Of a stretch of 64,000 bases of DNA, positions 1-9,463 are shown piece after piece. The number at the start of each line of letters is the position of its first letter. Position 1 is the first letter of the stretch. This stretch comes from Tausonia pullulans. Lineage: Eukaryota > Basidiomycota > Tremellomycetes > Cystofilobasidiales > Mrakiaceae. Location of the stretch: positions 62,001 to 126,000 of the forward strand of contig OX637621.1 of NCBI GenBank assembly GCA_951802195.1, given 5' to 3'. The position numbers and the translations under genes are program-made. The notes beneath the pieces were generated by a model. That model did not search any database. It was not told the origin of the DNA and saw nothing but the letters and a program-made list of their open reading frames with translations.

Positions 1-1548
1 CACGGCGGCGGTACCAGTGGAGATACTCGCTATCAGGAGTGAGAAGCGAGTCAGCAAGGAGTGCGCGCGAGAGAAAGACAGGGAAAAAGGAGTCGAACGC
101 CGTGTGATCCGTGATGGTCGATCGACCAGCCTCGACGTCCATCCGGGCTGAGCGGGCGAGATCCCACTGCGAATTGGAGGATTAGCGTGCATAGAACCAT
201 TAGTCCCAGAACACACCCAGAAACATGCTATGCTAAGACGCCACCCACGAGACCAGACGAGACTTCGACGAGGTCGACGCGCCGCTTGGGCGTCCCTGGC
301 TTGGGTCGAGAAGGGAGAAGGGCCTCAAGATCGGACGTGAGAGGAAGGACGAGTTGCTGAGAGGATGTGTACATGGCGTGTCAAAATGTGAATGAGAAAG
401 AGCAGCGAGGAGGGCAGCTCACGTCGATGCGGTCCTCAAAGAGACCAGGAGGGTTGTATTGATCCTTTTCTTTCCTGTATATTCCGCACCCGGTCAATTT
501 TCTGTCCGCTGACTCGTCGGATCGAGCGAGAACCCACCAAAAATCGTCCTCGTCAAGCCCAAAGTGAAAGACCGAGACGAGGAGGAAGTCAAGCTCGGGC
601 GAATAGCAAGTATGCGGCAAACTCGCGTCCCGGTAGCCGTGCTGGAAGCCCTCGGGGTAGCGGATCGTCACGTTCTGAGCGATGAACTGGGTGTTTGGTG
701 GTGGTGGTGCGGCGCGGTTAGAGTCATGGAGTGGAGGTGGAGAGGATCAGGGAAAGCGGGGAACCAGTGTATGACGTCGGTCAGTCTTGTCGGGCTAATG
801 CGAGAGAGTGAAACGGGGAGGCATGGAGGTCACTCACGTCGCAGAACTGTTTGAGCTAGAGCAGAGAAACGAAGTGCCACCATGTCAGACGAGAGACCCA
901 TGCGCATGGCGCGCGCCTTAAGCCGACAGACCTGTTCCCTTCCTGTCGAGTCGCCGATGATCAGGACCGTCCGTCCCCTGACGAACTCAACATCCTCCGG
1001 TCTCCATTCAGTCTTCTCCTCCTCCATCTGGACGGCCTCGCTCTCAGCGAGACCGAGCTTTCGACGCACGCTCCGAAACAGCTGGGGCGAGGAGCAGTCC
1101 GGTCGGAAGGGGTGGTACCGGTTTCGCTCCGGGACTAGCGGATCGACGGTCAGGTGGCCGAACGCATGGTACGGGTGACAGCTTTGGGGGGTGGGGCTGA
1201 TGCTGAGGCCTTGAGAGCGGAGGAAGAGGTGGAGGAGGTGGTAGAGGAGGGGGACGCCGAGGAGGGCGATGAGGAGCAACGGCCGTCGCTTGCTGGAAAG
1301 TCACGAAAGGGAAGGCGAACCCTACCTGGTTAGCCAACGTTGCCCTCGCAAGCTGGGTGCGTATCTGAGAAGAATGGGACGAGAAGGAGGGATAAAAGAC
1401 TAGCGACTGACCCTCGAAGGAGGAGAGGGGTGTGCGGGCTGTTCCGCTCCTTCTCACTCAGCGTCGAGAACGAGGGCTGGATCCGATGCGTGCGGGCGGA
1501 GGGCGAAGGAGGGGGAGAAGCGCCAGAAAGGGTCCGCCAAGTGTTCAT
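1..1548 (-). CDS. SGNH/PC-esterase-like type II membrane protein, 5' part (runs off the left edge)
   Basis: Six exons can be joined in one frame: 1548-1412, 1292-932, 846-838 (only 9 nt), 686-423, 356-249 and 166 to the window edge, giving about 348 residues with no stop. An N-terminal tail of about 47 residues precedes KRRP and a hydrophobic anchor (LLLIALLGVPLLYHLLHLFL), as in Golgi/ER type II proteins. The catalytic block I motif is IIGDSTGRE, followed by FCD coded by the micro-exon. Later blocks are DDFWWVLARSD and SSGLWDLAR, which resemble the conserved blocks of fungal SGNH proteins related to plant TBL/PC-esterases. Such enzymes act on acyl groups of cell-surface polysaccharides, but the substrate here is unknown. 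The C-terminus, where a DxxH block is expected, lies outside the window. The start ATG at 1548 is the only one in frame with the anchor through an intron with matching phase. Family call fairly sure, function inferred. Confidence 0.72.
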
Positions 1549-3043
1549 GGCGGGTATGCTGCTGGTGTGGTGGTGGTTAGAGGGGAATCGGATGAGAGGA
1601 ACGAAGACAAGGCAAGTCCGCCTGCCTCAAAGCGAGGGATGTCATAAAGAAGAAGCCCCGGTACTTGTCTGCCTGCGTCGTTCGGCCGAGTCCCCTCGAG
1701 GCTCTCTCTCTCTCTCTTTTTATGCACATTCATCAGCCCGGGAGGCTCCGGGTACTGTGTAGACATCGCAGTGAGAATGTAAGCAGGTCCAGCATGTTCC
1801 TGCATTCGGGATGATTGCGTTTCAGTCAGCTAGCGGGTCGGCCAGAGTGGGGAGCTCCTCGCCTGGCGACTTTCAGGGGCAGCTCATGAGTCCCTTTTGC
1901 GCGGCCAACTCGGTCGGTCCGCCGAGCTAGTTCTAGGCCCGCTCGTGGCACGCCGGCGACCAGCGCATCCGAGAAGTCACCTCTTCGTTGAGGGTCGCGA
2001 GCCGTCTGCGGGAGTATGCAGACATCAGGCTGCGGGCTCTGAGGGGACACAGTCGTCCTCCGAGTGTCTCGTAGTCTCGTTGCTTGATGACTCGAGCAAG
2101 CGAGTATTCACGTGCTTGTTTACTTGCTCGCGTCGGTATACTCCGTTGCATGGGCAGCCCAGGATTCACTGGGCGTGCGCATGGCCGAGCCTAGACAAGT
2201 CCGTGTCTGAGATGACCAGACAAGGGGCACGTGAGGCGCGAGAAAAAAGGAGAACCTCGGGGTCCACATCACAGGTGCGAGCCGCGCGAGAAGAGGCATT
2301 GACACTGCCGATAATAGGGCAGACAATGATAGATCACGGCGTCAGTGCGTTGCACTTCGAGTGTCAAAGAGGATGTCGCTCTGATCTCTTCGGCATCGTA
2401 CAGATTGAAGGCACGGTTCGATCATGAGCGTCAGGACGCAAGACAAATAATACGTGAAACAATATTATAATATGTTTTTCTTATTGTACTCACCGAGTCA
2501 ACCGCCACTTAAAAGTTCAGAGACTGTAGTCGATGGGACGGAGCGGAAGGGGCGCGGGAAGGCGTGCTATTGCGCGCGCGCTCCCAGATGAGGTGAGACG
2601 GAGTAACAGTGTGAGGAAGGAAACCGATAAGGGAAACAGAGAAGTGTAGACAGAGGAGGGGAGACAGAGAGGAATGTCAAAGAGAGTGTGAGGGGAAATG
2701 GAAGAGAGAGGAAAGCTGGAAGGCGAAGGGAAGGGAGACAAGATAATATAGAGACGGACGCACTTCTACGACCATTCACCCTCATTACGACAAAAATTCC
2801 CAGAACCAGAATATACCACCAAACCAACCAGAGACGTAGGTCATAGCCCACCTTAAACGCTCTATGAGATTCATGCCGATCCACACGGCCTGGCTGAGGG
2901 GAGTAGGAAACTAGAGCTGACTAGGCAAGGGTGGCTAGAGAAGATCAAGCAGGTGAGCACGTAGGTTGGGTCATAGTTTTCTTGGGCGTGATATACTACT
3001 GTATCAAAGTGATTATAACATCAAATGGCATACATCTTTGTAT
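1549..3043. other. Intergenic stretch without a recognised gene
   Basis: No protein family is recognised on either strand. The longest open frame (1897-2427, plus) has biased composition and no domain. An AT-rich patch lies near 2445-2480. The part next to 1548 probably holds the promoter of the SGNH-like gene. Confidence 0.5.
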
Positions 3044-3134
3044 GATTGGATAGTCTAGGTGGTTAGGGCGTTGGCTTGTGGCGAATAAAATCATCATAAC
3101 GCCAGATACCGGGGTTCGAGTCCCCGTCCGATCA
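3044..3134 (+). tRNA. tRNA-His (GTG) with an 18-nt intron
   Basis: A full cloverleaf can be drawn. The acceptor GATTGGA pairs with TCCGATC; the D-arm has A14, G15, GG and A21; the anticodon stem TTGGC pairs with GCCAG; and the T-arm is CGGGG-TTCGAGT-CCCCG. The loop reads TTGTGG, then 18 nt of AT-rich intron after position 37, then C38. The anticodon is GTG (His) and the discriminator base is A. The base before the acceptor is T, so the extra 5' G of tRNA-His would be added after transcription, as usual in eukaryotes. A short T-run near 3153-3157 may end Pol III transcription. The LINE begins shortly downstream. Confidence 0.9.
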
Positions 3135-3397
3135 AGCTTCTCAGAAGCTTAAGTTTTTGGCCCGTTCTCGTTTCACGTCAACGCAAGACTTTAAATAAAC
3201 CCTTTGGAGAAGCGCGTACCCCGCTGTTCAAGCTCAGGATAAGTCGCAAAGCACCCCTTCTGTGGCAATCGCACTCTCCACACAGCCGCTGCTTCGCGCT
3301 CCCCAATGCCTCTCTCGGACGTTCATCACCAAGTTATCTGCTCCTGATGATTGCTATATTAGGTATGAAACGCCTTCGTTCAAATGTCAAAAGGAAC

Positions 3398-3487
3398 GCG
3401 AAGATGGCAGGATTCGAACCTACGCGGCCAAAGGCCAACAGCTAACGGATTGTGAACGTCTTGACCCGACTCAGTCACTCCCGTCCG
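3398..3487 (-). pseudogene. Decayed class II tRNA-like sequence (intact B box)
   Basis: Read on the minus strand, this stretch has a good T-arm (GTAGG-TTCGAAT-CCTGC), a canonical B box GGTTCGAATCC, an A-box-like TGACTGAGTCGG and a GGCC-TTT-GGCC hairpin resembling the long variable arm of Leu/Ser tRNAs. The two acceptor halves do not pair and the anticodon stem is broken, so it is not a working tRNA. It could be a tRNA pseudogene, the head of a tRNA-derived SINE, or part of the LINE 5' region. It lies 188 bp before the ORF1 start ATG, in opposite orientation. Confidence 0.5.
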
Positions 3488-3674
3488 AATAGAGGGGTGG
3501 AAAGAAACGGAGCAAGAGGGGCAAATTCGAAACTATCATCGTAACCACTTGATTACATCTCCAGAGTGGGTGAAACCCGGTTGTAAGAGATGGTCAAAAA
3601 AGGCATTTTGTTGTCAAGTATTTTTCTTGGCTAAATTAGGACCACCACCAGGTCAATCCAGGTCACCCTACCTT

Positions 3675-5549
3675 ATGCCTAGTGAATCAACCCCTAAGCG
3701 ACTCCAAGAAGCCCTCAAGGCTCCCAAGGATCCCCCAGACCCTCCCTCTCCAGCAAAGAGAAAGAGCGGATCCGATGAAACCCCCAGCGTCCAAGACGCG
3801 ACCAATACGCCCTCTCGCGTCGACGAACGTCCCCAAACGCTCGCCAACAAACCCACCCTCAGCCCACCTACCCATCCGACCAGTCCTAGCACCCCTAGCA
3901 CTCCTACCAACCCTACCAACCCTACCAACCCTACCACGCCCCACATCCATATCAGCCCCACGGCCCTCCTCTCTTCTCCCTCCCCCCTCCGCAGAACCCC
4001 TGCAACCCCCTCAACTCGCCGTATTACGCGGTCGAGCTCAGCCATCAGCGACCTCAATGCCGCTCTATCCTCAACGTCCGAAGTGACGCATCCCACACCG
4101 TCTCGCTCCACAGGCGAGACTCTCTCTCAACAACCTCTCTTCGTCCCCGGCGCCGCGTCGCCCGTGCCGGCGAACCCCGCCGACACTCGCACTCGCACTC
4201 GCGCCGCCGCGAAATCCCAGCCGAACGCCATCGGCCGCTCATATGCGCACGCCGCAAAACAGGCTCATTCTACAAACTCAGCTGCGAGGCAACGTGACTC
4301 GTCTAGCACCCAGCCCGGGTTCACCTTCGTCTTCGGAACCGATCAACAACCCCCGCAGGATAATACCCCAATCGCCCCAGCCTTGGCTACCGACCGCGGG
4401 AACTGTCTAGCCATCTCAGTCCCTCGAGATACCACTCCTTTCGAGATCTCTCTCGCAATCTCAAAGTGCGACGAACGACTGTCTTTCATGATCCGTCCTG
4501 TCAAGGACCCAAAAGACAGAATGCTCCTTATAGTCAACTCCCGAGGAAATGCTCAAGACATCTTGACTCAACTACAGGCCCTCCCGCTGAATGTGAGAGG
4601 CGTCAAACCCCAGATCCACGCGTGCTACAATTCCCAAAACAAGCTCCTGCAAGAAGGTCTGCTGGTGAACTTCGAAGACGAAGACGGAGTGGAGGAAGCT
4701 TTTCGCAAACAAGTAGAAGCTTCTGGAGACAGAGTCATCATATTCCAGCGTCAGTATTACGCCCGCCTACCCGGCGTCCCAACTGGCCGGGTTAGAGTCC
4801 TGCTCGACCTTTCTGGCTCCAAGACGATGCCAAGGGCGAATGCATTCCCTCAACAGCTACCCGGCTGGGTCAACCAACATGTCATCTTCAAACCTGTCCA
4901 ACCTGGCACTGGGACGAACTCTCCAGCTCGACCAGCCTCGTCATACTGCTATTACTGCCACTCATTTGAGCACGCTCGTGCCAAGTGTCCTACCGCTCCA
5001 GAGTGTGGCGGATGCGGATCGCACGCTCACCCATCGGCCCGATGCCCAGGTCGTCCAAAGGCAAATCTTCCAGCGAGTGCACGAGCACCAACCGAAGGAC
5101 CCCCCCAACGGCCTGTCGAACCGGGACCAGACCTGGATGGATACCAGCTCGTACAAAAATCCAAGAGGAGGTCACTGAACAGGCCGACTGAAGCCATGAC
5201 GGAGGTGACCACACCCCCTGCCCACGCCAGCCCCTCCCACTCCCACTCAGAGCAAGCACCGCGCAATGCGGGCTCGCAACCCGTTCTCGCCCTGAGCGCC
5301 CTAGAGGATGACAACGAGGGGGGTCTGGCGAGGACAGAAGACGGGATGCAGATCGAAGACGAGCATCCACCCCCCACTCCACCTCCCCTGTCACCATCGT
5401 CCCCCCCACCCCCATCCCCATCCCCGCCATCTTCGCTCCCCCTGAACCCACCCTCCACTCCTTCTCTCATCCCCTCCACACCGTCCTCCCAGGCATCCAT
5501 CGAGCGCACCCTCGTGACCTTGGCTGAAGCCGAGGACATGGAAGAATAA
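3675..5549 (+). CDS. LINE ORF1, nucleic-acid-binding protein with two CCHC zinc knuckles
   Basis: About 624 residues counted from the ATG at 3675; the frame is open upstream to about 3549 but without an earlier ATG. The N-terminal third is Pro/Ser/Thr-rich with short TNP repeats and looks disordered. A folded middle part follows at about residues 235-410. Two zinc knuckles sit near residues 422-455, each of form CX2CX4HX4C (CYYCHSFEHARAKC and CGGCGSHAHPSARC). A proline-rich tail ends in acidic residues. ORF1 proteins of LINEs bind the element RNA and form the ribonucleoprotein used for retrotransposition. The stop codon overlaps the ORF2 start as TAATG. Confidence 0.87.
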   Translation: MPSESTPKRLQEALKAPKDPPDPPSPAKRKSGSDETPSVQDATNTPSRVDERPQTLANKPTLSPPTHPTSPSTPSTPTNPTNPTNPTTPHIHISPTALLSSPSPLRRTPATPSTRRITRSSSAISDLNAALSSTSEVTHPTPSRSTGETLSQQPLFVPGAASPVPANPADTRTRTRAAAKSQPNAIGRSYAHAAKQAHSTNSAARQRDSSSTQPGFTFVFGTDQQPPQDNTPIAPALATDRGNCLAISVPRDTTPFEISLAISKCDERLSFMIRPVKDPKDRMLLIVNSRGNAQDILTQLQALPLNVRGVKPQIHACYNSQNKLLQEGLLVNFEDEDGVEEAFRKQVEASGDRVIIFQRQYYARLPGVPTGRVRVLLDLSGSKTMPRANAFPQQLPGWVNQHVIFKPVQPGTGTNSPARPASSYCYYCHSFEHARAKCPTAPECGGCGSHAHPSARCPGRPKANLPASARAPTEGPPQRPVEPGPDLDGYQLVQKSKRRSLNRPTEAMTEVTTPPAHASPSHSHSEQAPRNAGSQPVLALSALEDDNEGGLARTEDGMQIEDEHPPPTPPPLSPSSPPPPSPSPPSSLPLNPPSTPSLIPSTPSSQASIERTLVTLAEAEDMEE

Positions 5550-8500
5550 TGGTGTACAACGATGTACAAATCGTCGCGGCGAACATCCAGAGGGTGTTCA
5601 CGCGAGATCGCGCCCGCAGTCTCCTCCTCTCTCTCTATTCACGATCCAAGGCTGACATATACCTTCTCTCAGAAGTGGCATGCACGACACCAGATCAGGT
5701 GGCGACCTGGACAGCTGAGTGTGAAGATATGGGCTTCGGCTCGATCTTTACGGTCGGTTGCCAGACTGCCATCCTCTGGCGGCATGCCTCTCGATTCCTC
5801 CCTCCCAATACCCCTCCGACTAGGATCAGATCCATCTCCCGCTCCTCTCCCATCTTACGAACCAACCTGACGGATGCCGTGTTCGTCATCGCCGGTGAAG
5901 CCGTCAGGGTGGCTGCAGTCTACGTCCCCTGCCGAGACAGCCAATCGAACGGCCGTTCGACAAAGGAGTTCCTCTCTACTCTATCTCGCAAGATACCTGC
6001 CCACTCTGACATTCCTCTCCTTCTGGGCGGGGATTGGAACTGTGTGGAAGACAGCTACCTCGACGGGATGAGCCAGTTTACCCAGAATGCGGGAAAGGAG
6101 GAAATGTGCCGGCTGGCCCGGGACTTTGCCCTCTCTGACCCATACCGATCCCTATACCCGCTTCAGCGCGAATACACCAACTATACTGGCATCACGCGAG
6201 CAGATCGCCGCATCGATCGCTTCTACCTGTCGCCTCTACTCGCTAGCCGAGCCGTGCGACAGCGCTTCCTACCACGTCCGACCGGCCACCTGTACTCCAG
6301 CCACAAGCCGATCGCACTCAGCCTCACCTTCCCCGGTGCAATAGAGCACGGTCCCGGATCGTACAAGATCGGAACTCACCTTCTGAAGATTACCGGTTTT
6401 GTTGAGTACTTCCTCTACCACGTTCCCAAGTGGTACCAAGATGCGCTCACCGAGATCAGGGACCCCTTCGAGGCCTGGGACGAGACCAAGCTTCAGATAG
6501 CGGATCACGCGTCAGACATCTCAAGACACCTCGCCCGAATGAGCAGAGTGTCAGGCGGGGATCCACACAGGTCGATCCTCCATGGCCACGCTCTTCGAGC
6601 CCACCTCGAACCAGCCAACACAAGCGAGTATGCCGTCAAGCAGCGACTCAAGATCGTCCGCCAGGCCGACACTATCGCAGCCCTGCGGCCACTCAACAAC
6701 CCAGCGGCCGCAGCCATCGCAAACAACGAGAGCATTCTTGCTACAGCACACGCCCTTCTACACTCTATGAGACCAAGACGACGCCAGCTTCCGAGCACGC
6801 CAACGCCCTCCGATATGTCACCAATACACTCGACAACTCCCAGAGTCGGACCCTCGAGAAACCCTTCGAACTGGACGAGCTCAGGCGGGCCACGTTCCGA
6901 TCGAACCGTAACAAGACACCAGGAAGCGACGGGATCCCCGTCGAATTCTACCAGGCCACATGGGCTGTCGTCGGACCGATCCTCCTCAGCCTACTGAACC
7001 TCGTCCCGGAGACAGGCCTCCGATCCGCCTCACAGCGCGAGGCCCATATCCATCTCATCTTCAAGAAGAAGGGAGATCGCGATCAGATTGCCAACTATCG
7101 TCCGATCTCGCTCATCAACGTTGACGCTCGCATCTTCTCCCTTGCCATCAACAGCCGCCTGCTCACCGTCGTGGACACTCTCATCGACGGGGACCAGACA
7201 GGCTTCCTCCCTGGCCGCGACTCGGGTCGCAACATCTCCTCTCTCCAGCTCGCCATTGACGACGAAGACCTTTTACCTGGCGTCCTCGCCCAAGTCGACT
7301 TTGAGAAGGCATACGACAGAGTATCGCACGACTTTGTTGGCCCCTGCCTCCGCCACATGGGGTTCGGTCCGCGCGCCGCCGCGTGGATCACCTCAACGAT
7401 GACCTCCCAGACAGCTCGCCTCATGATCAACGGATGGATGGGCCAAGCCATCGACATCCGGTCTGGTGTCCGACAGGGCGATCCCGCAGCACCGACGATC
7501 TTCGCCCTCCTCCTGGAGCCGCTGGCATGTATGCTCCGCCATCGCCTCCCACCGGCCAATCCACCCCCTCTACACGAGCGGAAGGTCCTTCTCTTTGCAG
7601 ACGATCTAAGTATCCGGTGTCGGACCTGGTCGGAGGTCGATGAGGCGACGGTCTGCCTCCGAGAGTACGAGAAAGCCGCAGCAAGCAAGCTGAACTACCA
7701 GAAATCACTCCTTTATCCTCTAGGGTCATGCCGGACGGATGCACCAACGATGTACCACGAATGGCGCGTCCAAACGCTGTCATTCGACTTCCTCGGCGTT
7801 CCATGCGGTCGCACGGTCAACGGTCCTGCTTGCTGGCGAGATGTCATCGGCAAGCTGAAGGCTCGTCTTGCTCGCATCCCGCTGCACGACCTCCCTCTCC
7901 TTGCGCGATGCAACGTCATCAACCAGTACATCTACTCGAAGATCATCTACCTGGACCGCTTTCTACCGTGCCCAGACGATATCCTGGAAGACCTCGAGGC
8001 AACGGCCTACAAGTCCCTCTACCGATCGAAACACCACGACGTCAGCAGGGAGCGTCTGGAAACCCCTCGAGACCTCGGTGGCTTCGGCTTCACGCCACTC
8101 CGATTCCGGCTCATCAAAGCGCGCGCCCAGTGGGCTGGCGATGTGCTCTTCAGACCGGAGCTTCCCGCATCGATCCGTATTCGCAAGCGGATCATCCATA
8201 CCATGAGCCTCGACCCAGGGGCCTATAGAATGCTGACTCGCACCATCTTCAGGGATGGAGAGTTCATCAGAGGACCTCGGCCCGCCAATTTCAGCTGGCT
8301 AGGCGTATTCCTTTCCCCAGTGGAAGGTCAATGGTTCTTCCCAGCCGTCTGGTGGAATGCCATCACAAAGCTCCAAGGAGCTCTCCCTGCGCGATGCCAG
8401 GCTTACCTCCGGGCATGGTTCGAAGAAGTCAGCTTTGACATGAGCTATTGGAATCAAGACCGCTGGAGGAACGCTGTCCACTGGATGTCTACGTTCGGTA

Positions 8501-9219
8501 CAGATAGCCAGTTGCGGCTGGGTCTCCACCCTGGCCACACAAACCTGGGCCGGCTGAACGTCCCTCGTGAGCCCCACGGCGCACACAGTCGTACTCTAGC
8601 CAACCGCGGCCTCATCATCCCAAAGGGGTGGCAAGACCACTTTCCGGCGCTTACCAAGATCGATTGGAAGCGGCAGTGGTGCTTGCTCAAGGCCGTGTCC
8701 CGAGCGTCGCCCGAAGACGTCGACTTGGCCCACCGCTTCTCGCTGTACAGTCTCCACCCAGGAAAGCATACTGCTGCGGCATTCCTCGCCGACGGCACCG
8801 CTACACCGCACAACAGGTCCAAGCGATGTGCGCTGTGCCTGACGGCCCCCGTTGAGTCCTTCTTCCACCTCTTCGACGAGCCGTGTCCCGTCGTGGGCGC
8901 TATCTGGTCGGCTGCGGCAGCGCATGCCTCTCCTTCACTCCCCTCCCATCCTCCCTCCCTCCAGACGCTTGTCTGCCCGACACCGTCGCCGCCGAGGGGG
9001 GTCTTCCTCTTCCACTGCATCTTTGTTGCCCGGACATGGCGATCCGTCCGGAGGCGGAGGTACAGCAAGATCGCAGCCCTCGACCCTGTCACGGACGAGG
9101 AGATCCGCAAGATCGCGTCTACGATCCGGCAGACACACTGGCAGTCGAGCATGAGGTGGATGGCTGGCAGTGGCCAGATGGCTGGTACTGCTGTCGGTGC
9201 CGCCATCGATCCCGGGTGA
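5549..9219 (+). pseudogene. LINE ORF2: APE endonuclease, reverse transcriptase, CCHC finger (one frameshift)
   Basis: The first frame (5549 to about 6765) holds the endonuclease: AANIQ, LLSEV (catalytic Glu), VYVPC, GGDWN, RIDRFYLS and SSHKP (catalytic His). The second frame (about 6770-9219) holds the RT, with GSDGIPVEFYQ, NYRPISLINVD, GFLPGRDSGRN, QVDFEKAYDRVSHDF, GVRQGDPAAP and the catalytic LLFADDLS, followed by FLGVPCG. Near the C-terminus CALC and HLFDEPC form a zf-RVT-like finger. No RNase H domain is seen. Sequence on both sides of the frame change fits one continuous ORF2, so a single small indel near 6760-6775 separates them. It may be a true mutation or a sequencing error. Translation would start at the TAATG overlap with ORF1. 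Confidence 0.85.
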
Positions 9220-9463
9220 AAAGCAGGTCAGGGGTGGGGAAGTATGGCTGGTGTTACATCGCCAATGCTTGGTGTCTCTGGTCATCTTAATATCTTACCT
9301 TTTCTAATGGGCCTATGTCCATAACCCATCTTTTGTTTTCCTTCCATCCCTACTTTCATTTTCGCTTTCCTTCTATCTAGCTACGAATCATCATCTCTCA
9401 TAGGGTTACCTCGTTCTCTACGTATAACTCATGACTTAAATAAAAAAATAAAAAAATAGGTCC
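9220..9463 (+). other. LINE 3' UTR and A-rich tail
   Basis: A non-coding stretch after ORF2 ends in taaataaaaaaataaaaaaa, the simple A-rich repeat typical of LINE 3' ends. Unrelated sequence follows. Confidence 0.7.

Larger units (their letters stand above)
3160..9463 (+). mobile_element. Non-LTR retrotransposon (APE-type LINE), nearly full length
   Basis: The element carries ORF1 with two CCHC knuckles, an overlapping ORF2 with apurinic-type endonuclease, reverse transcriptase and a C-terminal zinc finger, and a 3' UTR ending in an A-rich tail (two TAAAAAAA-like units near 9437-9462). The 5' end is not visible as a sharp boundary; 3160 is an estimate placed just after the tRNA-His. I found no clear target-site duplication. 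RT details (for example IPVEFYQATW) resemble the L1/Tx1 and fungal Tad-like groups, but the clade is not settled. ORF2 has one frameshift near 6760-6775, so this copy is probably dead but young. Two older relics of the same family lie at about 34960-35365 and 47480-48450. Confidence 0.88.

Noticed and set aside
1897-2427. 176-codon plus-strand frame
   Set aside because: No domain, no splice context and no start context; GC-rich DNA gives many such frames.
3398-3487. Functional minus-strand Leu/Ser tRNA
   Set aside because: Acceptor halves do not pair and the anticodon stem is broken.
8454-9206. 250-codon minus-strand frame
   Set aside because: Antisense shadow of LINE ORF2.
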